Assembly: GCA_945787465.1 (NCBI GenBank)
Contig: CALZIZ010000026.1
Coordinates: 1-39,006 of the forward strand
DNA length: 39,006 nucleotides
DNA from: an uncultured Desulfuromonadales bacterium
GTDB lineage: Bacteria > Desulfobacterota > Desulfuromonadia > Desulfuromonadales > Trichloromonadaceae
Reading direction: 5' to 3'
This document shows positions 14,934-21,460 of the stretch, piece after piece. Within the stretch, counting starts at the first letter, position 1. Each line of letters starts with the position of its first letter. The position numbers and the translations under genes are program-made. The notes beneath the pieces are model-generated. The model was given only the letters and a program-made list of their open reading frames with translations, searched no databases and had not been told where the DNA came from.

Positions 14934-14991
14934 GGTTAAAGGCTAAAGGTTCAAGGATAAAGGGAAACCCGTAGGGCGGGCATTGCCCGCC
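14934..14991 (+). repeat. GGNNNAA heptads plus GC palindrome before flgI
   Basis: Five GGNNNAA-type units (14934-14968) are followed by the near-perfect palindrome GGCGGGCATTGCCCGCC (14975-14991). The flgI start codon is only 8 bases further on, and no good Shine-Dalgarno is left between them. Confidence 0.8.
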
Positions 14992-14999
14992 GACTAGGT

Positions 15000-16112
15000 A
15001 TGATGATGAAAAGAGCGTTTCAAAAGCTAATCTTCGGGCTGGTGTTGGGCCTATTTCTGCTCCCGGGAACCGCGCTTGCCGCCCGGGTCAAGGATATTGC
15101 CAGCCTGGAGGGAGTGAGGGACAACCAGCTGGTTGGCTATGGCCTGGTGATCGGTTTGAACGGCACCGGCGACAGTGCCGGCACCCAGTTCACCGTGCAG
15201 TCGCTGGTCAATATGATGGAGCGCCTGGGGGTGACCGTCGATCGCAGCAAGGTCAAGGTCAACAACGTGGCCGCGGTTATTGTGACCTCCGAGTTGCCCC
15301 CCTTTGCCAGGGCCGGCAGCAATATCGACGTGCTCGTTTCTTCGGTGGGCGATGCCAAGAGCCTGGCCGGCGGCACCCTGCTCATGACTCCCCTCAAGGG
15401 GCCTGACGGCAATGTCTACGCGGTGGCCCAGGGGCCGCTGATCGTCGGCTCGCTTGCTTTTGGCGGCAAGGCCGCCAAGGTGCAGACCAATCACCCCACG
15501 GTGGGACGCATCCCCGGCGGGGCCCTGGTCGAGAAAGAGGTACGCTATGTCTTTGGCGATCGCGAGGAGCTGACCTACCGGTTGCGCGAGTCGGATTTTA
15601 CCACCATCTCGCGGATGAGCCAGGCGATCAACCGTCGCTTCGGCGCCCAGATCGCCACTTCCCTCGACGGCGGCACCCTGCAGGTGGCGGTGCCCGAGCA
15701 CTTTCGCAGCCGCACCGTCGATTTCGTCGCCGCTCTGGAAAGCCTCGAAGTGATCACCGACACCCCGGCCAAGATCGTGGTCAACGAGCGCACCGGCACC
15801 ATCGTCATGGGCGAGGAGGTGCGCCTCTCAACCATCGGCGTCTCCCACGGCAACCTCAACCTGGTGATCAGCGAATCGGCCCAGATCTCCCAGCCCAACC
15901 CTCTGTCCGAAGGTCAGACGGTCGCGGTGCCTGAAACAGCCATCCAGGTGTCCGAGGACGAAGGGGAGATCGTGGTCCTCAAGGCCGGCGTAAGCATCGG
16001 CGAAGTCGCCGGCGCCCTCAACGCCATCGGCGCCACCCCCCGCGACCTGATCGCCATCTTTCAGGCGATCAAGGCGGCTGGGGCGCTGCATGCGGAGCTT
16101 GTGATTCTTTAG
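15000..16112 (+). CDS. flgI: P-ring protein FlgI
   Basis: A 370-residue periplasmic P-ring subunit. The signal peptide ends near ALA (about residue 27), giving mature ARVKDIASLEGVRDNQLVGYGLVIGLNGTGD, the classical FlgI start. GGTLLMTPLKGPDGNVYAVAQGP and VNERTGTIVMG are also conserved. Three ATG codons in a row (15000, 15003, 15006) could initiate, but the upstream DNA is a repeat palindrome and only a weak AGG is present. Length is normal. Confidence 0.95.
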   Translation: MMMKRAFQKLIFGLVLGLFLLPGTALAARVKDIASLEGVRDNQLVGYGLVIGLNGTGDSAGTQFTVQSLVNMMERLGVTVDRSKVKVNNVAAVIVTSELPPFARAGSNIDVLVSSVGDAKSLAGGTLLMTPLKGPDGNVYAVAQGPLIVGSLAFGGKAAKVQTNHPTVGRIPGGALVEKEVRYVFGDREELTYRLRESDFTTISRMSQAINRRFGAQIATSLDGGTLQVAVPEHFRSRTVDFVAALESLEVITDTPAKIVVNERTGTIVMGEEVRLSTIGVSHGNLNLVISESAQISQPNPLSEGQTVAVPETAIQVSEDEGEIVVLKAGVSIGEVAGALNAIGATPRDLIAIFQAIKAAGALHAELVIL

Positions 16113-16153
16113 GCTCAAGGTGAAAGGCTCAAGGTTAAAGGTTAAAGGAGAAA
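16112..16153 (+). repeat. GGNNNAA heptad array, flgI-flgJ gap
   Basis: Six phased units: GGCTCAA, GGTGAAA, GGCTCAA, two GGTTAAA and GGAGAAA. The first G is the last base of the flgI TAG stop. Confidence 0.88.
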
Positions 16154-16163
16154 CCGAAAAACC

Positions 16164-16247
16164 TTCGCGAATGAATTCGCTCCTACAAAGGGCAACCCAT
16201 CCCAGACCTCCTTTTTGTAGGATGGGCAGAGCGAAGCGATGCCCATG
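16164..16247 (+). repeat. REP-like half copy plus second palindrome
   Basis: A left-type REP half (16164-16187, TTCGCG...CTCCTACA) matches the two complete copies. Its partner is not the usual right half but a different palindrome of the form TTGTAGGATGGGCA...TGCCCAT at 16215-16247. This looks like a mosaic of two repeat families. Confidence 0.75.
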
Positions 16248-16273
16248 CTGCGTTTGTGCAAAGGACCAAAACC

Positions 16274-16612
16274 ATGAAACTCCACTCCATCGACCCGAAC
16301 ATCCTTCTCTCCCAGGCGACAAAAGGCGTCGAGACCAAGGGGGCGAAAAAAGACGATCCCGAGGCGTTGCGCAAAACCTGCCAGGAGTTCGAGGCGGTTT
16401 TTATCCAGGCCATGTTCAAGGGGATGCGCGGCACCATCCCCCAGGGCGGGCTGTTCGAAAAAAACTCCGGGCAGCAGATGTTCGAGGATATGATGGATGT
16501 CGAAGTCGCCCGCGAGGCCTCCAGTCAGGGCAAGTTCGGTATCGCCGAGACCCTGGTGCGGCAGCTGCTTGATCAGCCGGGTGCTGTCAAGAGCGGCAAC
16601 AAAGACAAGTAA
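16274..16612 (+). CDS. flgJ: FlgJ-type rod-binding protein, muramidase-less
   Basis: A 112-residue protein matching only the N-terminal rod-cap domain of FlgJ: CQEFEAVFIQAMFKGMRGTIPQGGLFEKNSGQQMFEDMMDVEVAREASSQGKFGIAE. The C-terminal peptidoglycan hydrolase domain of enterobacterial FlgJ is absent, as in most deltaproteobacteria. The ATG at 16274 has AAAGGA upstream; an in-frame GTG at 16256 is less likely. It probably caps the growing rod, with a separate enzyme opening the cell wall. Confidence 0.9.
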   Translation: MKLHSIDPNILLSQATKGVETKGAKKDDPEALRKTCQEFEAVFIQAMFKGMRGTIPQGGLFEKNSGQQMFEDMMDVEVAREASSQGKFGIAETLVRQLLDQPGAVKSGNKDK

Positions 16613-16623
16613 AGCTCAAAAGC

Positions 16624-16773
16624 GCCTCTCGCCCGCTCATTGCATTCGCTCGAGCCCGCAGAGGACGCTGAGAAAAGCAAATTGGAAAGACCCGATCCCA
16701 CAGCCTTATTGTTTTTTTTTCTATCTCTGTGATCTCTGCGTGCTCGAGAGAGCGAAGCGAACGGGCGAGAGGC
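16624..16773. repeat. Inverted GCCTCTCGCCCG repeat pair
   Basis: The left arm (from 16624) reads GCCTCTCGCCCG, then a CTCGAGC core, then a CGCAGAGGACGC tail. The right arm (16724-16773) is its inverted copy, ending GGGCGAGAGGC. A third copy lies at 20074-20123. Both loci stand shortly upstream of sigma-28 promoters. Confidence 0.85.
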
Positions 16774-16817
16774 AGACCTTTTCTTTTAAATAAAATCCCC
16801 CCTTTCAATTTTTTTCC

Positions 16818-16845
16818 TAAAGTTATTTCCAATGCCCGCCGATAA
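16818..16845 (+). promoter_or_regulatory. Sigma-28 promoter of flgM operon
   Basis: TAAA (16818-16821), 16-base spacer, GCCGATAA (16838-16845, a perfect -10). It stands about 94 bases before the flgM ATG and gives feedback control of the anti-sigma factor by FliA. Confidence 0.88.
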
Positions 16846-16939
16846 GGTATGCAAGGGAAGGACAATATCCCCGTTTCTCGAGGACAAGTCGTTGAAACCT
16901 CAAGAGATTTGAGTAATCCCAAAGTGACAGGTGAGAGTC

Positions 16940-17233
16940 ATGAGCATCGACAGAATTTATGGCGGCAAGGGCATCGGCCCTATCGAGCAGGTCAAGCGCA
17001 ACCAGCAGTCTGACTCGAAAAAGGCCGAGAACAAAAGCAATCCTCAGGACCGGATCGAGTTCTCTTCGGTGCTGCAGGAGGTGAGCAAGGCCAGGGAGAC
17101 CGCGGCGTCTCCGGCGGCGGCCCGCGCCGATAAGGTAGCGGCCCTCAAGGCCCAGATCTCCAGCGGCGAGTACAAACCCGACCTGGAGAAGGTGGCGCAG
17201 AGCATGCTCAAGTTCATGTCCGAGGAGAAGTAG
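16940..17233 (+). CDS. flgM: Anti-sigma-28 factor FlgM
   Basis: A 97-residue, mostly disordered protein that binds and holds FliA until it is exported after hook completion. The N-terminus (MSIDRIYGGKGIGPIEQV) is the exported tail. The C-terminal half (RADKVAALKAQISSGEYKPDLEKVAQSMLKFM) is the conserved sigma-binding helix region. The ATG at 16940 has AGGTGAG upstream; an in-frame GTG at 16931 lies inside that site. It heads the flgM-flgN-flgK-flgL operon, driven by the sigma-28 promoter it controls. Confidence 0.93.
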   Translation: MSIDRIYGGKGIGPIEQVKRNQQSDSKKAENKSNPQDRIEFSSVLQEVSKARETAASPAAARADKVAALKAQISSGEYKPDLEKVAQSMLKFMSEEK

Positions 17234-17235
17234 CC

Positions 17236-17589
17236 ATGAACACCCCCGGCCTCAAAGACCAGTTGCAGCGCCTGCACCAGCTGCTGCTCAAAGAGCGCGA
17301 ATGCGCCCGGGCCCTGGCCATGGACGAACTCATGGCGACGGTTCAGCAAAAAGAAGCGCTCCTCGGGTGCCTCGAGCAGGTCGATGCGGCAGATGCCGAA
17401 ACCCGGCAGCTGGCCGAGCAGATTCGCGCCGAAAACCGCCGCAACGCCTACCTCTTCTGGTCGGCCCTGCAGTGGATTCGCGAGTCGATGCAGTTTTTCG
17501 GCCGGCAGTCCGTACCCTCTGGTTACGGTGCCGCCGGCGCCACGGTCAATACCGCCAACAGCGGGATGATCCTCTCCGGAAGGGTTTGA
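17236..17589 (+). CDS. flgN: Flagellar export chaperone FlgN
   Basis: A 117-residue helical protein with a heptad-like pattern typical of FlgN (LQRLHQLLLKERECARALAMDELMATVQQKEALL). FlgN is the chaperone for FlgK and FlgL, which are encoded directly downstream. It starts 2 bases after the flgM stop. Sequence conservation in this family is weak, so the call rests on helical pattern, size and position. Confidence 0.87.
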   Translation: MNTPGLKDQLQRLHQLLLKERECARALAMDELMATVQQKEALLGCLEQVDAADAETRQLAEQIRAENRRNAYLFWSALQWIRESMQFFGRQSVPSGYGAAGATVNTANSGMILSGRV

Positions 17590-17590
17590 C

Positions 17591-18970
17591 ATGAGCGGCC
17601 TGGTAAGTGCACTGAATGTCGGTAAGACCAGCGTTCTGACCACTCAGAAGGCCATCGAGATTACCGGCAACAATATCTCCAATGTTAACACCCCCGGCTA
17701 CTCCCGCCAGATGCCGATCCTCGGCGGTTACCCCACGGTCAACATGGACGGCTTCGTCGTCGGCCAGGGCGCCAGGATCGAGGACATCACCCGTCAGCAC
17801 GATATATTTATCGCCCGCCAGATCAACGATAAAAGCTCCACCCTCGGCGAGGAGGCCGCCAAGGCGACCCCCCTGGCCGAAATGGAACGCATCGTCAGTA
17901 TCTCCGAAGACAGCCTGGCTGGCGAAATCAACAACTTCTTCGACTCCTGGCAAGAACTCAGCTCCGCCCCCTCGAACAGCATCGCCCGCGACGCGGTCAT
18001 CCAGCGCGGCGAGAACCTTACCCGGGCCTTTCACAGCGCCACCAACGAGCTGCAGCGCATCCGCGGCAACATGGACGTCGCCCTTGAGGCGAATATCGAC
18101 GATATCAACCTCAAGCTGCAGGAGTTCGCCGACCTCAATCAGCGCATCTCCAACGTCGAGTCGAGCGGCACCACCGCGCTCTCCGACCGCGACCGTCGCG
18201 ACGCCCTGCTCACCGATCTCTCGGCCACCCTGGGGGTGAACTCCTTCGAGACCGACTCGGGGATGGTCCAGCTGATCCTGCCCGGCGGCCTGCCCCTGGT
18301 GCAGGACAGCCAGGCCATGTCGCTGCTGCCCGACCGCTCCTCGGGCGATCTGCAGATTCAGCTGCAGGTCGGCACCATCATCCACGACCTGCCCACAGGC
18401 AAGTTCGGCGGCGAGCTCAAGGGGCTCTTTACCGTTCGTGACGAGCTGATCCCCTCGGTGCAGGCCGACCTCGACAAGCTGGCCTACACTATCGCCACCG
18501 AGGTCAACACCCAGCACCAGGCGGGGGTGGGCCTCGATGGGGTCGGCGGCCGTGACTTCTTCGCCCCCCTGGCCGCCGAGGCCGGTTCGGCCTGGGGCAT
18601 TTCGGTGGCCATCAGCGACGGCAGCCAGGTTGCCGCCGGCACCACCGCAGCCACCGGCGACAACACCAACGTGCTGCAGATCGCCGCCCTGGGTCAGGCG
18701 CCGGTGATCGACGGCACCGACACCTTCGTCGATTTCTACTCCAACATCGCCGCCAAAGTCGGCCTCGAGGTCAATCAGAACAACCTCACCCGCGGCGGCA
18801 GCGAAGACGCCCTGGTCCAGCTCGAGAACCTGCGAGACTCCCAGGAGGGAGTTTCCCTCGAGGAGGAGATGATCAATCTCATCAAGTTCCAGAAAAGCTT
18901 CGAGGCCTCGGCCAAGCTTCTTTCGACGGTCGATGAGATGATGGACACCCTGCTGAGCATCAAGAGGTAA
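17591..18970 (+). CDS. flgK: Hook-associated protein FlgK (HAP1)
   Basis: A 459-residue junction protein between hook and filament. The N-terminus carries the rod/hook signature (TTQKAIEITGNNISNVNTPGYSRQ). The C-terminal helix (EGVSLEEEMINLIKFQKSFEASAKLLSTVDEMMDTLLSI) is typical of FlgK. ATG 17591 lies one base after the flgN stop. Length is at the short end for FlgK, with a compact central domain. Confidence 0.95.
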   Translation: MSGLVSALNVGKTSVLTTQKAIEITGNNISNVNTPGYSRQMPILGGYPTVNMDGFVVGQGARIEDITRQHDIFIARQINDKSSTLGEEAAKATPLAEMERIVSISEDSLAGEINNFFDSWQELSSAPSNSIARDAVIQRGENLTRAFHSATNELQRIRGNMDVALEANIDDINLKLQEFADLNQRISNVESSGTTALSDRDRRDALLTDLSATLGVNSFETDSGMVQLILPGGLPLVQDSQAMSLLPDRSSGDLQIQLQVGTIIHDLPTGKFGGELKGLFTVRDELIPSVQADLDKLAYTIATEVNTQHQAGVGLDGVGGRDFFAPLAAEAGSAWGISVAISDGSQVAAGTTAATGDNTNVLQIAALGQAPVIDGTDTFVDFYSNIAAKVGLEVNQNNLTRGGSEDALVQLENLRDSQEGVSLEEEMINLIKFQKSFEASAKLLSTVDEMMDTLLSIKR

Positions 18971-18973
18971 GCC

Positions 18974-19912
18974 ATGAGAAGCGTCGATTCAGCGACCTAT
19001 CGCAGCCTGCTGCAAAATATCAACAAGACCGGCGAGAGCCTCAATACTCTGCGGCTGGCTGCGTCCACCGGGAAAAAACTCAACAAGGCCTCCGATGATC
19101 CCACCGCGGTCCGCCCGGTGCTCAACGCCCGCGCGCAGATCCAGGTCAATGACCGCTACATCCGCGCCGCCGACACCGCGATGGACAAGCTGGCATCGGC
19201 GGAGACCCTGATGGAGCAGACCGAGAATGTGCTGGTGCGGGCCAAGGAGATTGCCATTTCGGCAAATAACGGTGCCATGAACGCCAGTGATCGGACATCG
19301 ATGGCCGATCAGATCGCCACTCTCAAAAGCGAACTGCTGGGCGTGGCCAACGGTCAGGTCACCGGCAGGTACACGTTCTCCGGCTTTGCCGACACCACCG
19401 CGCCCTTTACCGAGAATCCGGCCTACGATCCGGTCCTCGACCCCCGCCCGGTGCTTTACAACGGCGACCAGGGGATCATGAACCTCGAGATCGCCCCCGG
19501 CGAGCAGGTCGCGGTCAACATCCCCGGCGCCGAGATGTTTTTAGGCGACGCCGACGGCGATGGCGCCACCGATCCAGGAGCCACAGACGTCTTTTCCGTG
19601 CTCACCCGCATCGAAGAGGCCCTGCGCGCCAACGATCCGGCCGCCGTCGAGGCTGAACTCGAACCCCTCGAGGCCGGCACCGAGCAGCTGAGGCGCCATC
19701 GGGGCAAACTGGGCAACACCGCAGCCCGGGTGGAAAACGCCAAGGGCCAGATGGAAAACTCCAAAATCGACATGCAGGAGATCCTCTCACGCATGGAAGA
19801 CGTCGACCTGATCGAAGCCATCACCGAGATGACCAAACAGGAGCAGGCCCTGGAGGCCGCGTTTAACGTCACCTCACGGGTGTCGCAGATTTCGATTATG
19901 GATTTTCTCTGA
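18974..19912 (+). CDS. flgL: Hook-associated protein FlgL (HAP3)
   Basis: A 312-residue flagellin-like junction protein. The N-terminal D0/D1 helix (SLLQNINKTGESLNTLRLAASTGKKLNKASDDPTAV) and the C-terminal DVDLIEAITEMTKQEQALEAAFNVTSRVSQISIMDFL are typical of FlgL. A short Asp/Gly-rich insert (FLGDADGDGATDPGATD) resembles a calcium-binding loop; this is only a resemblance. It follows flgK after 3 bases and is the last gene of the flgM operon. Confidence 0.94.
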   Translation: MRSVDSATYRSLLQNINKTGESLNTLRLAASTGKKLNKASDDPTAVRPVLNARAQIQVNDRYIRAADTAMDKLASAETLMEQTENVLVRAKEIAISANNGAMNASDRTSMADQIATLKSELLGVANGQVTGRYTFSGFADTTAPFTENPAYDPVLDPRPVLYNGDQGIMNLEIAPGEQVAVNIPGAEMFLGDADGDGATDPGATDVFSVLTRIEEALRANDPAAVEAELEPLEAGTEQLRRHRGKLGNTAARVENAKGQMENSKIDMQEILSRMEDVDLIEAITEMTKQEQALEAAFNVTSRVSQISIMDFL

Positions 19913-19918
19913 AAAACC

Positions 19919-19939
19919 GTGATTGGTGATTGGTGATTT
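19919..19939 (+). repeat. GTGATTG heptads after flgL
   Basis: Three copies of GTGATTG/T begin six bases after the flgL stop. They are of the same type as the arrays before fliO and flhA. Confidence 0.8.
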
Positions 19940-19969
19940 GAAAAGGCGTTACAACCTTGAAGGCATTTG

Positions 19970-20051
19970 AACAGGGATGAAGGGGATTAAGGGGATAGGG
20001 CAAGTTCTTGCCTTTTATGGTTTTATCCCTTTCATCCCCTTTATCCCTGTT
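19970..20051. terminator. Palindrome and possible flgL terminator
   Basis: The outer arms AACAGGGAT and ATCCCTGTT enclose 9-base purine units of GGGATNAAG type on the left and their complements on the right. A small inner hairpin GGCAAGTTCTTGCC followed by TTTT (19999-20016) could terminate the flgM operon. It may equally be a dispersed repeat. Confidence 0.5.
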
Positions 20052-20073
20052 AAACGTTTTGCCTTGAGAACCT

Positions 20074-20123
20074 GCCTCTCGCCCGTTCGCTTCGCTCTCT
20101 CGAGCGCGCAGAGAGCACAGAGA
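20074..20123. repeat. GCCTCTCGCCCG repeat, third copy
   Basis: This copy matches the inverse of the right arm at 16724-16773 over almost its whole 50 bases. It lies 25 bases before the csrA sigma-28 promoter. Confidence 0.85.
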
Positions 20124-20147
20124 AAATCAGAGAATGACAGAAAAAAC

Positions 20148-20175
20148 TAAACCAAAGCCCCCGCACTGCCGATAA
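20148..20175 (+). promoter_or_regulatory. Sigma-28 promoter of csrA-fliW
   Basis: TAAA (20148-20151), 16-base spacer, GCCGATAA (20168-20175). It is 54 bases upstream of csrA, so the regulator pair should rise together with late flagellar genes. Confidence 0.85.
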
Positions 20176-20228
20176 GAAACCTAACGGCGCCTGGGGAGAC
20201 GGGCGATACAAAGAGCCAGGGAGGGCAC

Positions 20229-20474
20229 ATGCTGGTACTGACGCGAAAGCCCGGTGAGGGAATCATCATCGGCGACAATATCAAGATTACCGTTATCGAG
20301 GTCAAAGGGGGCGGCATTCGTATCGGCATCGACGCTCCGGCCGAGCTGAAGATTCACCGCCAGGAAGTCTACGACCGAATCATCCAGGAGAACAAGGAGG
20401 CGACACAATGGAAGCTTGCCGATCTGAACAGTTTGAGTGCCACCAGCCTGAGCAGCAAAAAGGACAAAAAATGA
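20229..20474 (+). CDS. csrA: Carbon storage regulator CsrA
   Basis: An 81-residue RNA-binding dimer that blocks translation at GGA motifs. The body is textbook CsrA: MLVLTRKPGEGIIIGDNI, then IRIGIDAPAELKIHRQEVYDRI, including the RNA-contacting N-terminal strand and the later Arg. The tail is longer than in E. coli (61 residues). Its own Shine-Dalgarno (AGGGAGGGCAC) contains GGA, which would allow self-repression. It overlaps fliW, whose product antagonises it. Confidence 0.96.
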   Translation: MLVLTRKPGEGIIIGDNIKITVIEVKGGGIRIGIDAPAELKIHRQEVYDRIIQENKEATQWKLADLNSLSATSLSSKKDKK

Positions 20475-20893
20475 TGACCCTCAAGAGCCGCTTCGGCGAG
20501 ATCGAATACAACCCCGAAGAAGTGCTGCACTTCCCGGAGGGGCTGATCGGTTTCGAAAGCCTGCGCGACTTCGTGGTTATGGCCAACTTCAAGGAGGGCC
20601 CGCTGTTCTGGGTCCAGAGTGTCGAAGACCCCGAGATCGCCTTCGTGCTCACTGACCCTACTAACTTCTTCCCCGAGTACAAGGTCATGCCCGACTCCAA
20701 TGAGCGCCGCAAGCTCGGCATGTCCGAAGGGGAGGTCAGTCACTCTTTGGCGGTGGTGACCGTGCAAGAAGGCGGTAAGGTTACACTCAACCTGGCTGCG
20801 CCTATTCTCTTTTCAGTATCGAACAACCAGGCCATGCAGGTGGCTCTGGAGAAGACCAGCTACACGACCCGGCATCCGCTACCAGCAGCATAA
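20471..20893 (+). CDS. fliW: CsrA antagonist FliW
   Basis: A 140-residue FliW-family protein (FGEIEYNPEEVLHFPEGLIGFESL, then PLFWVQSVEDPEIAFVLTDP). FliW binds either flagellin or CsrA. When flagellin is exported, FliW is freed and lifts CsrA repression of flagellin translation. The ATG at 20471 overlaps the csrA stop (ATGA) and has AAAGGA about 8 bases upstream inside csrA, a sign of coupled synthesis. Confidence 0.94.
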   Translation: MMTLKSRFGEIEYNPEEVLHFPEGLIGFESLRDFVVMANFKEGPLFWVQSVEDPEIAFVLTDPTNFFPEYKVMPDSNERRKLGMSEGEVSHSLAVVTVQEGGKVTLNLAAPILFSVSNNQAMQVALEKTSYTTRHPLPAA

Positions 20894-20923
20894 GTACCAT
20901 CAGGGCGAATCTTAACCCTCAAT

Positions 20924-20966
20924 CCCCTCTTCGTTTCTTTAAAGTCTCGGTGAGGGGTTTTTTTTG
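20924..20966 (+). terminator. Rho-independent terminator after fliW
   Basis: CCCCTC (20924-20929) pairs with GAGGGG (20952-20957) across a 22-base loop, followed by a run of nine or more T. This closes the csrA-fliW unit. Confidence 0.75.
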
Positions 20967-21374
20967 TCATAAAAATGACTGATTCGACTAAATTCGGGTC
21001 CTTTGAAAAAAGAATAGGACTGCAATCTCTCGGAGGGCTAAAAGTGGTTTAAAAACAGCAGCTTTGGGTGTTCAAAAAGATGACATGCTCGGGCCATGCA
21101 GGCGATTGGCATGGTTCAAGGAGAATGTTGGGAAACTGCTTTAGTGATGAGGCCGTTCGGTGTGGATTGAATTTTTTCTATCTTTTCTAATTTATTCAAT
21201 GGTTTACAGAGAATCCGAAAACCGATGTTTGTAATTTATCCTGTTGAATGCTGGGTGACGTCCTGATGCAATTTTAAAACGTTCATTTCTTCAGTCTATG
21301 GGGTTGATTGAAAAGTTGATTCATGATTTTTCTTTTAAGTGCCTGAAATAAAACCGAAAAAAAATCAGGCATGG
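20967..21374. other. AT-rich gene-free stretch
   Basis: About 400 bases without a convincing reading frame. The DNA is clearly more AT-rich than the flagellar genes on its left. No heptads, REP-like elements or RNA genes were recognised. It marks the left edge of the glycosylation island and may hold activator sites for the sigma-54-like promoter at its end. Confidence 0.5.
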
Positions 21375-21391
21375 TTGGAACAGGAGTTGCA
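21375..21391 (+). promoter_or_regulatory. Sigma-54-like promoter before neuB
   Basis: TTGGAACAGGAGTTGCA has TGG at 21376-21378 and TTGC at 21387-21390. The GG and GC elements are at the correct -24/-12 spacing, with one mismatch in TGGCAC. It lies about 70 bases before the neuB ATG. Confidence 0.6.
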
Positions 21392-21460
21392 CTCTTGGCC
21401 TGTAACCATCGTAAACAGATTATCTCTCCAAGCGGAGAGTCTGATGATAAAGGAAATGGA

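Noticed and set aside
17120-17130. GCCGATAA inside flgM as a sigma-28 promoter
   Set aside because: It lies in coding sequence and has no TAAA 16 bases upstream.
21371-21460. Upstream ATG start for neuB at 21371
   Set aside because: It overlaps the sigma-54-like promoter, lacks family similarity, and ATG 21461 has AAAGGA.
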